This document shows, one piece after another, positions 1-11,894 of a stretch of DNA of 64,000 nucleotides. The translations under genes and the position numbers were made by a program. The DNA lies in the NCBI RefSeq assembly GCF_043290135.1, contig NW_027464589.1, forward strand, positions 3,973,001 to 4,037,000, in the 5' to 3' direction. How positions within the stretch are numbered: position 1 is the stretch's first letter; each line of letters starts with the position of its first letter. The DNA comes from Rhipicephalus microplus (Eukaryota > Arthropoda > Arachnida > Ixodida > Ixodidae). A model generated the notes under the pieces. That model ran no database searches and was not told where the DNA came from. It was given only the letters and a program-made list of their open reading frames with translations.

Positions 1-2683
1 TTCCTCACATAAGTTTCTCACACGCAAGGAGAACGGCTTTCTCACTGTGGGTCGATTATGGAAGAGGGTGGCAGCGGTCATATCGTTTATAGTTGAATAA
101 GATGGATGCTTGATGTTTGCACGTACCTTTATAAAATATGTGAAACTGCTATAGGATCGCTGCAGGTGAACTGACCACTGATTCGACTCTACATAGAGGC
201 TCTGGATCGGGCTTGTCCTGAAAGCACCGGTTGCAAGTCGGATACCCAGATGGTGAACGGGGTCTAGGATTTTTAATGCACTTGGCGTTGCCGAATGATA
301 AATTATAGAGGCATAATCAAGGCGCGACCCGACAAGGCTTCTGTATAACTTCAAGAGGCACTTTCGATCACTACCCCATGTTGTACGTGACAGGAGTTTT
401 AGGACGTTCATCGCTTTCAAACATTTCATTTTGACAAATTTAATATGGGAAAAAAACGTAAGCTTAGAATCTAAAGTGGTTCCCAGGAATTTATGCTCGC
501 TGCTTACAGAGAGTTAGTCTCCCTTGATCGCAACATTTGGTTGTGGCATTACCCCTCGTTTGTTGGAGAAAAGTATGCAAGTACTTTTCTTCGTGTTTAT
601 TTTAAAACCGTTTTCATCCGCCCAATTAGGGAATTTATTCATTCCAAGCTGCACTTGTCGTTCGCAGACAGACATATTGCATGATTTAAAACTCATCTGC
701 ACATCATCAACATACACGGAATAAAACATCGCACTTGGAATGACTGACTGCAGGGAGTTCATTTTTACAATAAAGAGTGTGCAACTAAGCACGCCCCCTT
801 GCGGAACACCAGTCTCTTGGGTAAAATTCTAGAGAGAGCATTTCCCACTTTTACGCGAAAGGTTCGGTTAGACAGGTAACTTTTAATTGTGTTTAGCATG
901 TTCCCACGGATGCCCATGGTGACAAGATCGCGGAGAATCCCAAATCGCCATGTGGTGTCATACGCCTTCTCTAAGTCTAGGAATACCGAAAGTACAAACT
1001 GCCTATGAATAAATGCATCTCTGATGTATGTCTCTATGCGAACAAGGTGGTCTGTTGTCGACCTCCCCTCTCTGAAACCACACTGAAGGGGGTCTAGTAT
1101 ACTGTTACTTTCTAAAAAGTGGATTAGGTGCCGGTTTATCATTTTCTCATATAGTTTGCATAGACAGCTTGTTAGCGCTATTGGCCTGTAGCTGGCGGCC
1201 AAAGACGGATCTTTGCCTTGTTTAAGTACTGGGATGACTATAGCTTCTTTTCATGACAATGGAATATACCCAGCTGCCCACATGTTATTGAAGAGAGTTA
1301 GGAGTGTTTTTAGTGCTTCGGGGTGAAGGTACTTGACCATTTCGTATGTTATACGATCAACACCTGGCGCTGAGTTGTTGCAGCACGCAAGAGATGCCTT
1401 AAGTTCAGCTAATGTAAATGGGCAGTTGTAAGACTCACTGGATGGACGTTTACACTTAAGGGGCTGTCGCTCTTCGCGTTCTTTGAATTTTAAGAAAGTT
1501 TCTGTATAGTTTGATGCACTTGAGACGTATTCAAATGCTCCTCTAGGCTCTCACCTCGGCTACTTACCAAGGGTAGGGGGTGTGACTCCCGACCCAATAA
1601 CCTATTTACCCTATTCCAAACCTTCGTTTCGTCGGTGTAAGAATTTATACTGCAGATGTATCTATTCCAACTTTCTCTCTTTGCAAGACGACGCGTTCTT
1701 CTAGCTTGTGACTTCACCTGTTTAAAATTGTCGAGGTTTTCAGCCGTTGGGTAATTTCGGAGTAATCTCCAAGCTTTATTTTGACTATTTCGCGCTTTCC
1801 GACAATCGTCATTCCACCATGGAATGCGACGCTTATTAGACATTCCTTTAGTTTGCTTAATACATTTCGCTGCAGCGTCAATAATAAAATCTGTTAGGTA
1901 TGCCGCAGCATCGTCTATATTAAAATCAGCAATGTCCCCTCCATCTAAAAATGTGTTTTCTCGGAACAGTTCCCAGTTGGCTGACTTGGTGTTCCAGTGA
2001 GGAAAGTCAGGCGAGCATCTATCTTCTTTAGTTAGCTTCAACATTATCGGGAAGTGGTCACTCCCAAAGGGGTTCTTGAGAACAGACCACTCCAGATAAG
2101 GAATTAGTGTACTCGAGACAATACTCAGGTCTATAGAAGAGTATGTGTTGTGCGTAGTACTCTAATATGTTGATTCTTTTTTGTTAAGTAAACATGCACC
2201 TGACGAAAACAGAAAGTGTTCTATTAGGCGTCCTCGTGCATCCAAACGGGAGTCGCCCTATAGAGGATTATGTGCATTTAGATCACCGACGACTATATAT
2301 GGCGGAGGAAGTTCATCAATGAAGCTTCGAAATTCTGTCTTTGAAAGTTGATAGCACGGAGGAATGTAAATAGAAGTAATTGTTAGTAGCTTCCCGAACA
2401 GCACTGCTCGGACAGCAACTGCTTCAAGAGAAGTTCGGAGGTTTAATTGCTTACAGGCAACACCTTTATCTACTATTATAGCGACACCGCCCGACGAGGC
2501 GGCAGCGTCGTCACGGTCTTTGCGGTAGATGGCATATTGCTTTAGAAAGTTTGTTTGTGTGGACTTGAGGTGTGTTTCCTGAACACACAGCACCTTTGGA
2601 GTGTGTTTATTAAGGAGTTCTATAATATCATCAAGGTTATGGAGAAGTCCTCTCACATTCCACTGTAAAATCTGCGTGTCCAT
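1..2683 (-). pseudogene. LINE A ORF2: endonuclease + reverse transcriptase, broken
   Basis: Starts at an ATG at 2683 with the endonuclease motifs QWNVRGL, CVQETHL and GDLNAHN, and later GSDHFPI near 2060, all expected catalytic groups. A TAG replaces the Trp expected after NAHNPL (about 2257) and a further stop lies near 2160. The RT N-terminal part (2044-1490) has IPWWNDDCRKAR. RT blocks follow: YRPIALTSC and FLDLEKAYDTTWR (1202-960), then the catalytic YVDDVQM in another frame (about 710). From 500 to 1 the minus strand stays open with FLGTTLDSKL and LATGAFRTSP, the connection region before RNase H. At least two frameshifts (near 1210-1490 and 790) and several stops make this a dead copy. 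RNase H would lie left of position 1. Confidence 0.85.
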
Positions 2684-2727
2684 TTTAAATGTGTTTTGTG
2701 CTGTGTGCTCAAAGATAGAGAATTAGC

Positions 2728-3870
2728 TCACGGACCCTTTCCAGGGGCCGTGACACGAGATTTTTCTTTTTTGGATCGGTCGACGGAGTCGCGCCGATCC
2801 TTAGGCGCTTGCTGCGCCCTCACGCTCGGAGTTGTGTCCATTGCCTCTAGCGAGGCACTGGACAAGCGCTCTTGCGAGCGCTGGAGTTGTTTTGAGGGCC
2901 TCGCCTCTAAAGGCAAGGCCTTCGCGGCCCCCAGCCCGGAGGTTGGTGGGTCCTTCTTCGACGGCGGAGCAGCACTGGCTGCAACCGCCGAGGGGGCGAA
3001 TGGCGTCACCGCTGGCTCACTACCCGTGTGCCAGACAGGCGCCAGGGGCCGTCGTGGCGCTGCCCCCTGACGCGGCACTTCGGCAAAGCTAGTTTCTGGT
3101 AGGCAGGACACCTGCCTTCGTGCCTCCTTAAATTAAATATTTTGTTTTACCTTAATTGTGACAATTTCCTTTTCCTTTTTCCAGCACGGGCATGACCGCG
3201 AGTATGCGGCATGTTCCCCATTACAGTTCGCACAGTGAAGAGAGTTTTCACAGGCATCTGATGTGTGCTCTTCAGCACTGCATTTCGCGCAAGTTAGGCG
3301 GCCTCGGCATTTCTGTGAACTGTGGCCGAACCGTTGGCATTTGAAACATCGGAGGGGGTTTGGTATATATGGCCTAACTCGAAGCTTGATATACCCAGCC
3401 TCAACGGAGTCGGGCAGTACACTTGAATTGAAGGTAAGTATCAGGTGTTTAGTGTGGACTTCTTTGCCATCACGCCTCATGCTGATTCGTTTTACATTTA
3501 TGACATTCTGTTCGCTGAAACCCTCCAGGAGTTCAGCCTCCGTCAGCCCTAACAGGTCATCATTTGAGACAACGCCACGGGTGGTGTTCATGGTTCTGTG
3601 GGGGGTTACTACTAATTTAGTATCTCCAAATTTCACAAGGTTAGGCAATTTTTTATATTGTTTCTGGTCGCGGAACTCCAACAGGAGGTCACCACTTGCC
3701 ATTCTCGAAGCTTTATATCCTGGGCCAAAGATTTCCGTCAAAGACTTTGATACTAGAAAAGGTGAAAGTGTTCGCACTGATTTGCCGGGTGTGTCAGCGT
3801 GAATAACATGAAATGAAATCGGGGAAAAGATACTTTCTGGTTACCAAAAAACTGGAAAACTTCATCGGTG
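2728..3870 (-). pseudogene. LINE A ORF1 (gag-like, CCHC zinc knuckles), broken
   Basis: Encodes the nucleic-acid-binding protein of the LINE. The main open stretch (3777-3133) has an N-terminal region with SPFLVSKSLTE and TTRGVVS, then a knuckle array: CFKCQRFGHSSQKC, CAKCSAEEHTSDAC and CANCNGEHAAYSRSC, followed by a lysine-rich linker. All zinc ligands of these three are present. A short TTTCA-type duplication near 3808-3818 shifts the frame upstream of the first open methionine, so the true N-terminus lies near 3870. The Pro/Ser/Ala-rich C-terminal half (3111-2728) is in another frame, implying a second shift near 3120. LINE G encodes a clear homologue with partly lost ligands. Function is known from the family; the damage is seen directly. 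Confidence 0.8.
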
Positions 3871-3874
3871 CGCC

Positions 3875-4430
3875 CTCTTTTCTGAGGGCGATCAGGGAGT
3901 GGGGGGAAGGAACAAGCCATACGTAAATGCTTACTTTCGGCAGCGGCGCCAGCCACCCGCCATGGAGTCCTACAAGGGGACGCTGGAGGGTCTGTAAGTA
4001 CAGGCCCCGCAGACGCCAGCTGTACACCACCACTATAACCGAATATGGTGTATCCAAGGTAGGATAGCCACACAGGGTTAACCCTTGCCGCCAGGAAACA
4101 CGGAAGTCAATGGAAGTGAGTAGAGGACAGGAAAGATTTAAAGTTAGAGGAGAGACAAAGATGTGAGGTGGAGACAGGAAAAGGCAACTGCCGATTCCCC
4201 TTGGGCGGGTCAATCCGGGGGTGCCGTCTACGTGAAGCCGGGGCCAAAGGGGTGTGTTACCTCTGCCGGGGGGCCTTAAAGGTCCAATCACCCAGCATTG
4301 GCTCAACCCCCAGGATCCCCTTTTCCCCGGACACGGCAAAGCCACGCTCGGCTAGGTCTCGGGTCCATGGTGTCGCTACACACCAAACGCCTACTTACGC
4401 AGGCGCCCCTGCGGGGATTATTCCCCCGTG
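3875..4430 (-). other. GC-rich leader between LINE A ORF1 and Ty3 element 1
   Basis: A non-coding block that reads as a LINE 5' untranslated region on the minus strand: it runs without visible break into ORF1. I recall closely similar text as a common interspersed sequence in Rhipicephalus ticks, but cannot verify that here. Its outer edge (4430-4440) sits against a T-rich/purine tract that could equally be the polypurine tract of the neighbouring Ty3 element, so part of it could be LTR. It does not resemble that element's 5' LTR (9484-9610), which argues for the LINE leader. Confidence 0.45.
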
Positions 4431-4544
4431 AAAAAAAAAGGGGCATCGCTCTGATGCTCGTATAGTGCAAAGGCAAAGTCGGGGCGAACCGACAGAAAAT
4501 ACGCGCATACACAAAAACAGCGATAAGGTTCTTGCGCAGTCGCA

Positions 4545-5640
4545 CTACCGCGTGAAGTACGGCTTCAGTCGCACTACGTGCACAATCTCCGAGGAGTGCC
4601 TTCGCCGCCATGGCAAGAAGGTGCCGTCAGGAACTACCTCGTAGTTCACATTGCTCACGCGTCGGAATATTTTGTATGGCCCGAATTAGCGAATGCGCAG
4701 TTTTTCTGACAGTCCCTGGCGTCGGACTGGAGTCCACACCCAAACTTGATCGCCTGAATGGTATTCAACTTGCCGATGGCGAGCGTTGTAGCGGCATGCG
4801 TCTGTACTCTGCTGGTGCGTAATGTGTAGGCGTGCTAACTGGCGTGCTTCTTCGGCGTAGTGGGTAAGCTGCGCAGCATCAGGAGTGATCAAAGCGTCGC
4901 AATTGTGTGGAAGCATCGCATCCAGCATGGTCTGGACCTCACGTCCATAGGCAAGACGGAAAGGCACGAATCGCGTAGTTTCCTGGACGGCAGTATTGTA
5001 GGCGAATGTGACGTGCGGTAGCACCTGGTCCCAGGTCTTATGCTGGACATCTACGTACATAGACAACATGTCATCGATGGTCTTCCATAGTCGCACTGTC
5101 AAGCCGTTGCTCTGCGGATGATATGCCGTGGTCTTGCGAAGGCTCGTGTAGCTGAGCTTGAATACGTCATGAAGAGCTGGGCCGTGAATGCTGTTCCTTT
5201 GTCTGTGATTACGCACGACGGGGCGCCATGTCGAAGAACGATCTGGTCCATAAAAAATTGGGCGACGTTGGAAGCCGTAGCGCGTTGTAGTGGTTTTGTT
5301 TTGGCGTACTTCGTCAAATAGTCGGTGGCTACCACAATCCACTTGTTGCCGGCAGATGATAGCGGAAAGGGCCCCAGTAAATCCATTCATATTTGATCAA
5401 ATGGCGCTCCTGGTGGTTCTATTGGTTGAAGAAGCCTCGCGGGCTTTAGTGGCGGGGATTCGTGGCGTTGGCATTCCTGGCAACTTTTCACGTAGAGCTT
5501 AACGGATGCAGAAAGCTTAGGCCAGTAGTATGCTTGTCAAACTCGAGCGAGAGTTCGAGAAGAACATAAGTGACCAGATGTGGGCTAATCATGGCAGGCA
5601 AGAAGAATCTCGTCATGCATGTCAGTTGGCACAACTAGAA
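4545..5640 (-). pseudogene. Ty3 element 1 integrase, catalytic Glu replaced
   Basis: Zinc-binding N-terminus: TSGHL and CQECQRHE are readable at 5600-5440 with stops in between. The core lies in two frames. 5386-5099 has the first two acidic residues (VVATDYLTKYAK and CVITDKGTAF). The other frame (to 4686) has AYHPQSNGLTVRLWKT, where the position normally filled by the catalytic Glu is Val (GTG, about 5093-5095). The C-terminus continues past a TAA near 4684 as FGPYKIFRRVS and VRLKPYF, ending at a stop at 4545-4547. Loss of the Glu would abolish strand transfer in known DDE integrases. Confidence 0.85.
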
Positions 5641-5937
5641 AATATGTTTTCTCATTGCCGTTGAGTTTATCTTATACAGGACCCCATCTCGCAGACAGAA
5701 CGACGGCAGACTTCGAGAAATACATCGAGGTATGGACGAGTTGCGTCCTTCAAGGTTTTCGATAGCTGCGCGAATTTCATCGTCCGCGCGCTGTCGTGTA
5801 ATTAGATCTGTTGTAGTAAGGTCCCCAAGGAAACCACCGTCATCCTCGGTGTCGTGGCCACAAACTTCGACAGGTGCACGGGATATTGAATTAGCATCTT
5901 CGTGCTTGCGGCCCGATTTGTAAGCGATCGTGAAATC

Positions 5938-7070
5938 TTATTCCTGCAGACGAAGACTCCATGGCGCCAGTCGCCCACATGGGCGCCGTAGGTTGGCTGA
6001 CCAGCACAACGAATGATGGTGGGTCACTACCTTGAAGAGGCGTCCGTAAAGGTAAGGCCTAAATTTCATCATGGCCCATACAGCAGCGAGGAACTCTTTC
6101 TCTGATGTGGAGTAGTTTACCTCGGCGCGGGAAAGAGTGCGGCTAGCATACGCCATCACTCGCTCTGTGCCCTGTTGTTGTTGTACGAGGACAGGACCAA
6201 GACCCACGTCACTGGCATCAGTATGAATTTCAGTATCAGCGTCTTGGTAAAAGTGAGCGAGGACTGGTGGTGTCTGCAAACGCTCCCGTAGCTCAAAGAA
6301 AGCTGCGTCATGTTCTCCCTTCCAGACGAATGAAACATCTTCACGAGAGAGTCGAGTGAGCGGTTCAGCAATCCTAGAAAAATTGGCTATAAAGCGGTAC
6401 GCGCAGAGCCCTAGGAAGCGACGTACTGCCTTCTTATCACGTGGAACAGGAAACGACGCCACGGCGGTACTTTTGTCAAGGTCTGGTCGAATGCCATTCG
6501 CACTGACAACATGGCCGAGAAACTTGAGTTCTTTGTAAACGAAGTGGCATTTTTCTGGCTTCAGTGTCAGGTTAGCAAAGAGGAGCGCTTCCAGCACATT
6601 CTGCAGACGCTTCAGGTGCTCCTCAAATGTCGCAGAAAACAGGACATCATCATCCAGATAAACTAGGCACGTGTGCCACTTTAGACCTGTAAGAACAGTA
6701 ACATCATTCTCTGGAATTTCACAGGTGCAGAACAGAGGCCGAAGGGAAGCACTTTAAATTTATATAAGCCATCCGGTGTAACGAAGGTGGTTTTTTCATG
6801 ATCTCGTTCATCAACTTTGATCTGCCAATAGCCATTTTTCAAGTCTATCGATGAAAAATACTTGGCCCGCCGCAGTCTATTGAGCGAATTGTCGATGCGG
6901 GGCAGTGGATAGACGTCTTCTTTAGTCACGCTGTTGAATTTCTTGTAGTCCACGCAGAAGCGCAGTGATGCATTTTTTTTCTTCACGAGCACAACCGGAG
7001 ATGGCCAGGCTCTCTTCGAAGGTTGGATAACGTCCTCTTGCATCATTTCTTCGACTTGAGCATTTATCAC
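5938..7070 (-). pseudogene. Ty3 element 1 reverse transcriptase-RNase H
   Basis: The RT begins with VKKKNASLRFCVDYKKFN (palm entry), DVYPLPRID, then SSIDLKNGYWQI holding the first catalytic Asp, and FVTPDGLYKF. A frameshift near 6690 separates this from [12 protein letters not shown], which keeps the catalytic YLDD. The 6597-5938 frame continues with KPEKCHF, FLGHVVS and the RNase H domain ([28 protein letters not shown]). In the RNase H tail a THHHSLC replaces the usual TDHHSLC. Gene order and motifs are diagnostic of Ty3 pol. The RT catalytic residues are present, but the frame is broken. Confidence 0.88.
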
Positions 7071-7085
7071 ATCACGTTCCTTTGC

Positions 7086-8091
7086 CTAAACGCGGTAAGG
7101 GTGTTGTTTTATGGGCGAGGCGTTGGTATACGTAATTATCCGGTGTTTGGCGATCGGTGTCAGACGAACCTTCGACATGGACGCGAAGCACTCTTTAAAT
7201 TGATATAGCAGTTCACGTAGCTCGGTCTGTTGTTGGTCCGAGAGAGTCGAGTTGACATCAACTTTTGCAAGTAGTGAAGTCACGTCGCTTGGTTTCGGTC
7301 TAAGCCCGTCGTCGGCTGATGTAGATGCGAAGCATTCAGAAACGTCTGCGATGGGGTAGGCAAAAGCGATGATGGTGTCATGAAACAGGTGCTGGTACTC
7401 GTTACTGAAATTAGTCAAAAGTATGGCAGAGGGTCCATCATAAAGCGTGATGAGGCTGCGTGCAGCGCAGACACCTAGTGCAAACAAAAGCGTCAAGTTG
7501 CCTTTGGCGAGAACCTCACCATCCCGTAACTTGTCAGACACCACATCAACTAGGACGCTTGAACGCGGAGGCAACGTGATGCTGTCGGCAGAAGAGCGAA
7601 GCGTGCTGTCACGGATGTCGTCAGATTTTTCGGAGGATCCAGCTGTGGAAAACGTCATGGTACGCTCTCGAAGATCGATAATAGCGCCGTGCTCCCGCAA
7701 AAAGTCGACACCCAGGATTAGGTCTCTGGAACAGTAAAAAAAAAACGAGGCGGCTGGCGAGAAACGTACGTCCCCGAATGGTCACTCTGATAGTGCACAT
7801 GCCAAATGAGGTGACTACATGCCCGCCGGCAGTACGAATTTGTGCTTCGTACCAAGGCGTAACAACTTTCATTATGTGCGCAGCTAGTTTCCCCCTTATG
7901 ATCGAGTAGTCCACACCTGTGTCTAATAATTCACTAATGTCGTGGTGACCGTTGACTACCACAAGTATATTCAAAGAAAATCTGTTTCTGGCTTTCGTCG
8001 CTTTCGTCGGGGAATCGCTCCGTGTCCGTGCTTGCGTCGGTGGGAGGCCTTGCTTGCATCGAGTGTCAGCGGCCTCGCTCCCGAAGGTCAC
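7086..8091 (-). pseudogene. Ty3 element 1 aspartic protease and linker to RT
   Basis: The 8091-7621 stretch contains LDTGVDYS, the active-site DTG of retroviral-type aspartic proteases, then a typical IRTAGGH segment. The flap and second strand follow in another frame (7700-7086), which continues as the spacer between protease and RT (FKECFASMSKVRLTPIAKH). The protease would cut the Gag-Pol polyprotein. The active-site Asp is retained, but the frame changes around 7740 near a run of adenines (7737-7744) that is a likely slippage point. Confidence 0.8.
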
Positions 8092-8120
8092 TGTCGTTAG
8101 TTTTCCCGCCTAGAGCTTGA

Positions 8121-9344
8121 CTAGCGCGCCAGCACCACCCCTGCGAGGCTCTGAAAATTTGGAGAAGATCGACTTGGGGATGGGGACCGCGACTGCCGCC
8201 GCAGTGGCATGCGCTGCTGTGAGAGGTAATCATCAACAGCTCTCGGTCTTTCGCCAAATCTCTGCCGTGGTGCGTTGACGGCGAAACCCTGTAGTCCGAG
8301 GCGACGATAGGGACATTCCCGGTACAGATGTCCAGCTTCACCACAGTGATAACACAGTGGTCGTCTGTCCAGTGTGCGCCATACGTCGGATTTTCTGGGA
8401 AGCGATTGTCGATTTTCTAAGAGCTGAACTGGCTGCAGCGAAGGAAGTGCATCCTGAGGCATAGGATTAAAGAAGCGTGGTGAAGCAGGAATACATTACC
8501 TTACAGCTTCTGCGTATGATGCACGATGTGGCTCCGTCGGGACAGGCAGGACATAGCTGGAAGGTGGCACTTGGAGAGCCTGTCGTACTTAGTTTCTGAC
8601 AAGGCTGCAAATAGACCCTGTAGTAGGTTGGGACTGGCACTGAATTGTTTGTAGTTCGTCGCGCACCACCGATCAAATGAGGTCGCAGAGAGACTCGATG
8701 TTGATGTTGCTTGCCGCACTTCCGATCTGACCTATTGACAAAGCGGCACTCACTTGCCGGTCGTACACAGTAGAGCGCTGCTGCAGCACTTGCTCCATTG
8801 TTGTGGCTTTGGTCAAAAATTCCACCACGGTCTTTGGGGATCAGCAAACGAGGCCATCGAAAAGCTGCTCCTTCACTCCTCGCATTAAATGACAGACCTT
8901 CCTTTCTTCTGCCATGTCAGGGTCGGCTCGACGAAAGAGGCTCGTCATGCCCTCGACGTACATCATGACACTTTCGTTCGGCATTTGGAGGCGCGACTAA
9001 ATCGCTCGCTCGGCTCGTTCACGGCGATCGGGATTGGCCCAACTTGCCAGCAAGTATCGACGAAAGACGCTCCACGAGGAAAAAGGCTCACGGTTTCCGT
9101 ACCAAGTACTAGCGCCTTCCTCCAAGCTGAAATACACGTTCCTCACTTTGTCGAGGTCGGTCCAACCATTGTAATCCGAAGCCCGTTCGGACTGAACCAG
9201 CCAGTCTTCGACATCCTCCAAGACGAGACCCTTGAACACCTGCACACGCGGCTTCCACAGCGTATGAGGTCTCGCTGCAGCGCTTTCCTGTGCATTGGAG
9301 GCTGCAGCGCCTTCCCTAGCGTTCGGGGGTGGAACAGACGTCAT
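8121..9344 (-). pseudogene. Ty3 element 1 gag (capsid + CCHC nucleocapsid), frameshifted
   Basis: The start ATG is at 9344, about 120 bp inside the LTR. The N-terminal open stretch carries the capsid signature DVEDWLVQSERAS and a following YFSLEEGASTWY, the retrotransposon gag domain that packages element RNA. The frame is lost around 8990. The nucleocapsid is recovered at 8462-8121 with one complete zinc knuckle, CYHCGEAGHLYREC (about 8354-8313), followed by an Arg/Ser/Pro-rich tail. At least two frameshifts separate the parts. The same capsid motif occurs in Ty3 element 4 (DVEDWLEHFE). Confidence 0.8.
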
Positions 9345-9483
9345 CTCGGGAAGAGGTACACGCTCAGGAGGTAGCCCTCGGAGTCTTCAGATTGAGCGGT
9401 GAACAGTTGTTGTCACTGCAGGTACAGAGCTACCTGAAGGCGTTTGGAACATCGGATGGGGGTTACCCAGCAGCTCCACCAGT

Positions 9484-9610
9484 TGTCACGTACTGCAAAA
9501 GGTCTTCAACTAGGAAGAACTGAGCCGGCGGGGAGACGCACCGAAAACTGGCAAAATGGCTGCCTCAGTAATCAACAACAACTAGCCAGAGCACGCGCTG
9601 CCCCAGAACA
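9484..9610 (-). repeat. 5' LTR of Ty3 element 1 (short, TGT...ACA)
   Basis: On the minus strand a block begins TGTTCTGGGGCAGC at 9610 and ends CGTGACA at 9484, followed at once by ACTGGTGGAGCTGCTGGGTA (9483-9464), a plausible tRNA primer-binding site also seen in similar form after the LTR of Ty3 element 4. The LTR may start further upstream, anywhere up to about 9670, because no second LTR is available for comparison. Confidence 0.55.
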
Positions 9611-9671
9611 TCGTCTTAAGTTCTCGCGGGAAGCCATGGCTTGCACTCGCCGTAACTAACGGCCAAGTGGT

Positions 9672-10371
9672 AATATTGTCTCCGTGCATAAATGCTGGTA
9701 GTGGCTGTTGAATGAGTTTTCCTTGTTTGACGAAAGAGATGCTAAAGTCAAGAGGACTCCCCTCTAATTGACCCGTAATCGTTGTAGATACATCATGAAC
9801 AAGGGTGACAAAGAGCACCTCTACCTAAGCCCCCGTTTTATCCCTCTAGGCTCGTAAACCAGTTTTCCCCATTTTAGAACTACCTTGTCACTTCAGTAGA
9901 TATCCTTTAAAAGATCAGCGATTCCATCTTCCATCTCTAGCGTGACCAGTATTCCCCAAAAGTTCTCTTGAACCACGCTATTGAACGCTCCCTTGATATC
10001 TAAAAATGCTAGACACATCGACCTGTGTTCCTTTTCTGCTATTTATATGAACTGCGTCAAAGGGTACAAATTGTCTTGCAACCACCTGTGTTTTTGAAAC
10101 CCATTCTGCAGTTCCCCCAGCATGCATTCATCCTCTATTTATGCCTGTAGTCTTTCCTTTTAATTAAAAATCTGCATCGGCAGCCTGTAACCACTGAAGT
10201 CACTGTTATAGGACGGTAGTGGTTTATGTCTGCTTTGTCCCCTTTGCCTTTATAGATAATGCTCATCCTGCTGAGTTTACATCTATCGGGGACTTCACCA
10301 TCGATTATTGTTCTGCTCACTGCCTCTCTCAAAGTCTCTTTAGACTTCGGACCTAATGTCTTTATAAGCAT
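9672..10371 (-). pseudogene. LINE B reverse transcriptase fragment
   Basis: It starts with LGPKSKETLREAVSRTI and PDRCKLSRMSIIYKGKGD, followed by INHYRPITVTSV, the finger motif. After a frameshift near 10190 come LGELQNGFQKHRWLQDNL and CLAFLDIKGAFN, with the first catalytic Asp. The C-terminal piece GSPLDFSISFVKQGKLIQQ ends in HGDNI, where the catalytic YADD is degraded. The element ends here, so thumb and tail are missing. The annotation rests on motif order; the precise LINE clade is not assigned. Confidence 0.75.
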
Positions 10372-10748
10372 AATTGGGATGTCATCTGGGCCTGTTGATG
10401 TACGACTTGGAACCCTCTTCTCGGCGATTTTCCACTCTCGTTGTGAGAATGGAGCTACTGCGCCACTTTATCTATCCTTGTCTATTAAGGTGCATAAGGC
10501 AGTTTTTTTCTGAAATTTTTTTCGTCACCCTTGTTCTTATATATTCAAAAGCTTCATCCACTTCTAGCCTAACACCTTGAGCTGTAGTTACATACCTCTA
10601 CTCAATGCTTGTGTCGTTTTTAGGCAGTTTAGATTATTCAAAAATTGCGCTGCTGCCTTTCTATCCTTTTTATGTACTTCTGCCAGCCACTGAGTCCCCT
10701 TTTTTCTAATCTTTTCATTGATCAGATGGTATGCTTCCCTTCTACAGC

Positions 10749-11740
10749 TTAGAAAGGTGTTTTTTTTTCAACATCACCCCACTGCTTAGCATATTTGTGT
10801 TTCCTAGAGCCTTCCTGACGTTTTGCTATGGCTCTTTTTACTTGCTCATCCCACGAGCAGTTAGATTTGTATCTCCTTTTTTGGAATGACATGTCACGTG
10901 TTTTAGCAAGCTGTAGCTCAAACAGTCTATTTAGATTTGTGTACGTCCACACCTTTTTATTATCAGCAGTCATTACTTTCTGAATTTGTTTAGTAGCTAA
11001 TTCTATTTGTCTTTCTGCATAAAAAGTCTCCTGTAGTTGCTCATCTGGTCTACTCCCCACTTTTATTGCTCGTACAAAACTTAGCCCGATACGTTTGTGA
11101 TCACTACCCAGACTTCTGGAGCCACATTCATTTATGTGCATTTCCTTCAGCCTATCATGCATCCTAAGTGACAAAAGTGCAAAATCTACCGTCGACTGCA
11201 GCCTTCCTACCTCCCATGTTATTTGCACTTCACACGTCTCAGTACTGTTGCAAATGTATAAATCATGGCTTTCGCACATATGTCCATGATAGTTTTGCCT
11301 CTTGGGCCAGTATACCCGTCTATATTTTCTATGTGCGCATTCATATCTCCTTGTATAATTATCTCGCACTCTCCTCCTAATTCCTCAATGTAATTTTTAT
11401 ACACTCCACCATTGCCTGGTTTTCTTTTTTGACATTTGCTTTCATCCACAAGTACACCAAAAATGAATGTCATCTGTCAAGCTACTTTTCTTTTTAACCA
11501 CAAATTATCGGTGCTTCCCTGCTTGATTCTTTGTCAATCCATACTTTTATGTAAAAATTTTCCAATTCCACCTCCATTTTCCCTGCCGTCTGTTCAGTTG
11601 CAACATTCCCATACGTAGTCTGGATTGAAAGGTGGTTGCTCCATGTCCCGAAGATGTGTCTCCCCCATGCACCATCTGCTCCTCCTGCCTAAACCGCTCT
11701 TCTATCTCTTCACACTTCAACCCATTCCTGCCACCCTACA
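10749..11740 (-). pseudogene. LINE B endonuclease domain, broken
   Basis: The minus strand contains PGNGGVYKNYIEELGGEC and IQGDMNAHIENIDGY (11473-11219), then in another frame ITWEVGRLQSTVDFAL, GSDHKRIGLSF and WDEQVKRAIAKRQEGSR (11369-10749). These are the GD-N and SDH blocks of the APE-type endonuclease and the basic linker before the RT. Upstream to about 11740 the fragments VHGGDTSSGH and related text continue the N-terminal part. Two or more frameshifts are present. Confidence 0.75.
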
Positions 11741-11894
11741 TGTTAATATAGCCTATGTCTGATTTACCTCGGCTCTTGAGCTTACGTCGATTTATGCTTC
11801 CACGGACCCCACGTGGCTTGAATACCGGTGCCCCTTCAGAATCGTCTTTGGCTACACTGTTGGCCTCAGGGCTCTGGGCCCTCCTAAAAGCTTT

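Larger units (their letters stand above)
1..4430 (-). mobile_element. LINE A: RNase H-group non-LTR retrotransposon, 3' end outside window
   Basis: Read on the minus strand this block gives, in order, a 5' leader (about 4430-3870), a zinc-knuckle ORF1, an apurinic-type endonuclease and a reverse transcriptase, then leaves the window before its RNase H and tail. The order ORF1-EN-RT is that of RNase H-bearing LINEs (I/Jockey group); the clade call is inference. A sister copy of the same family lies at 60352-64000. The leader at 4075-4430 is GC-rich, and its outer edge touches the 3' end of a Ty3 element, so the exact 5' boundary is uncertain by some tens to hundreds of bases. Confidence 0.85.
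4431..9610 (-). mobile_element. Ty3 element 1 (Metaviridae-type LTR retrotransposon), degenerate
   Basis: Minus-strand order is LTR, primer-site-like sequence, gag with zinc knuckle, protease, RT, RNase H, integrase: the Ty3 order. The 5' LTR is visible, but no matching 3' LTR is found past the integrase stop (4545-4547); instead about 100 bp of T-rich sequence meets the LINE A leader. Its 5' end lies inside LINE B, whose reverse transcriptase stops abruptly there, so it probably inserted into LINE B, the other half of which is missing. RT and protease resemble those of Ty3 element 4 more than those of elements 2 and 3. Confidence 0.9.

Noticed and set aside
2696..3092. Plus-strand open frames of 86-124 codons
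   Set aside because: Antisense to the Pro/Ala-rich tail of LINE A ORF1, whose GC-rich composition removes stops.
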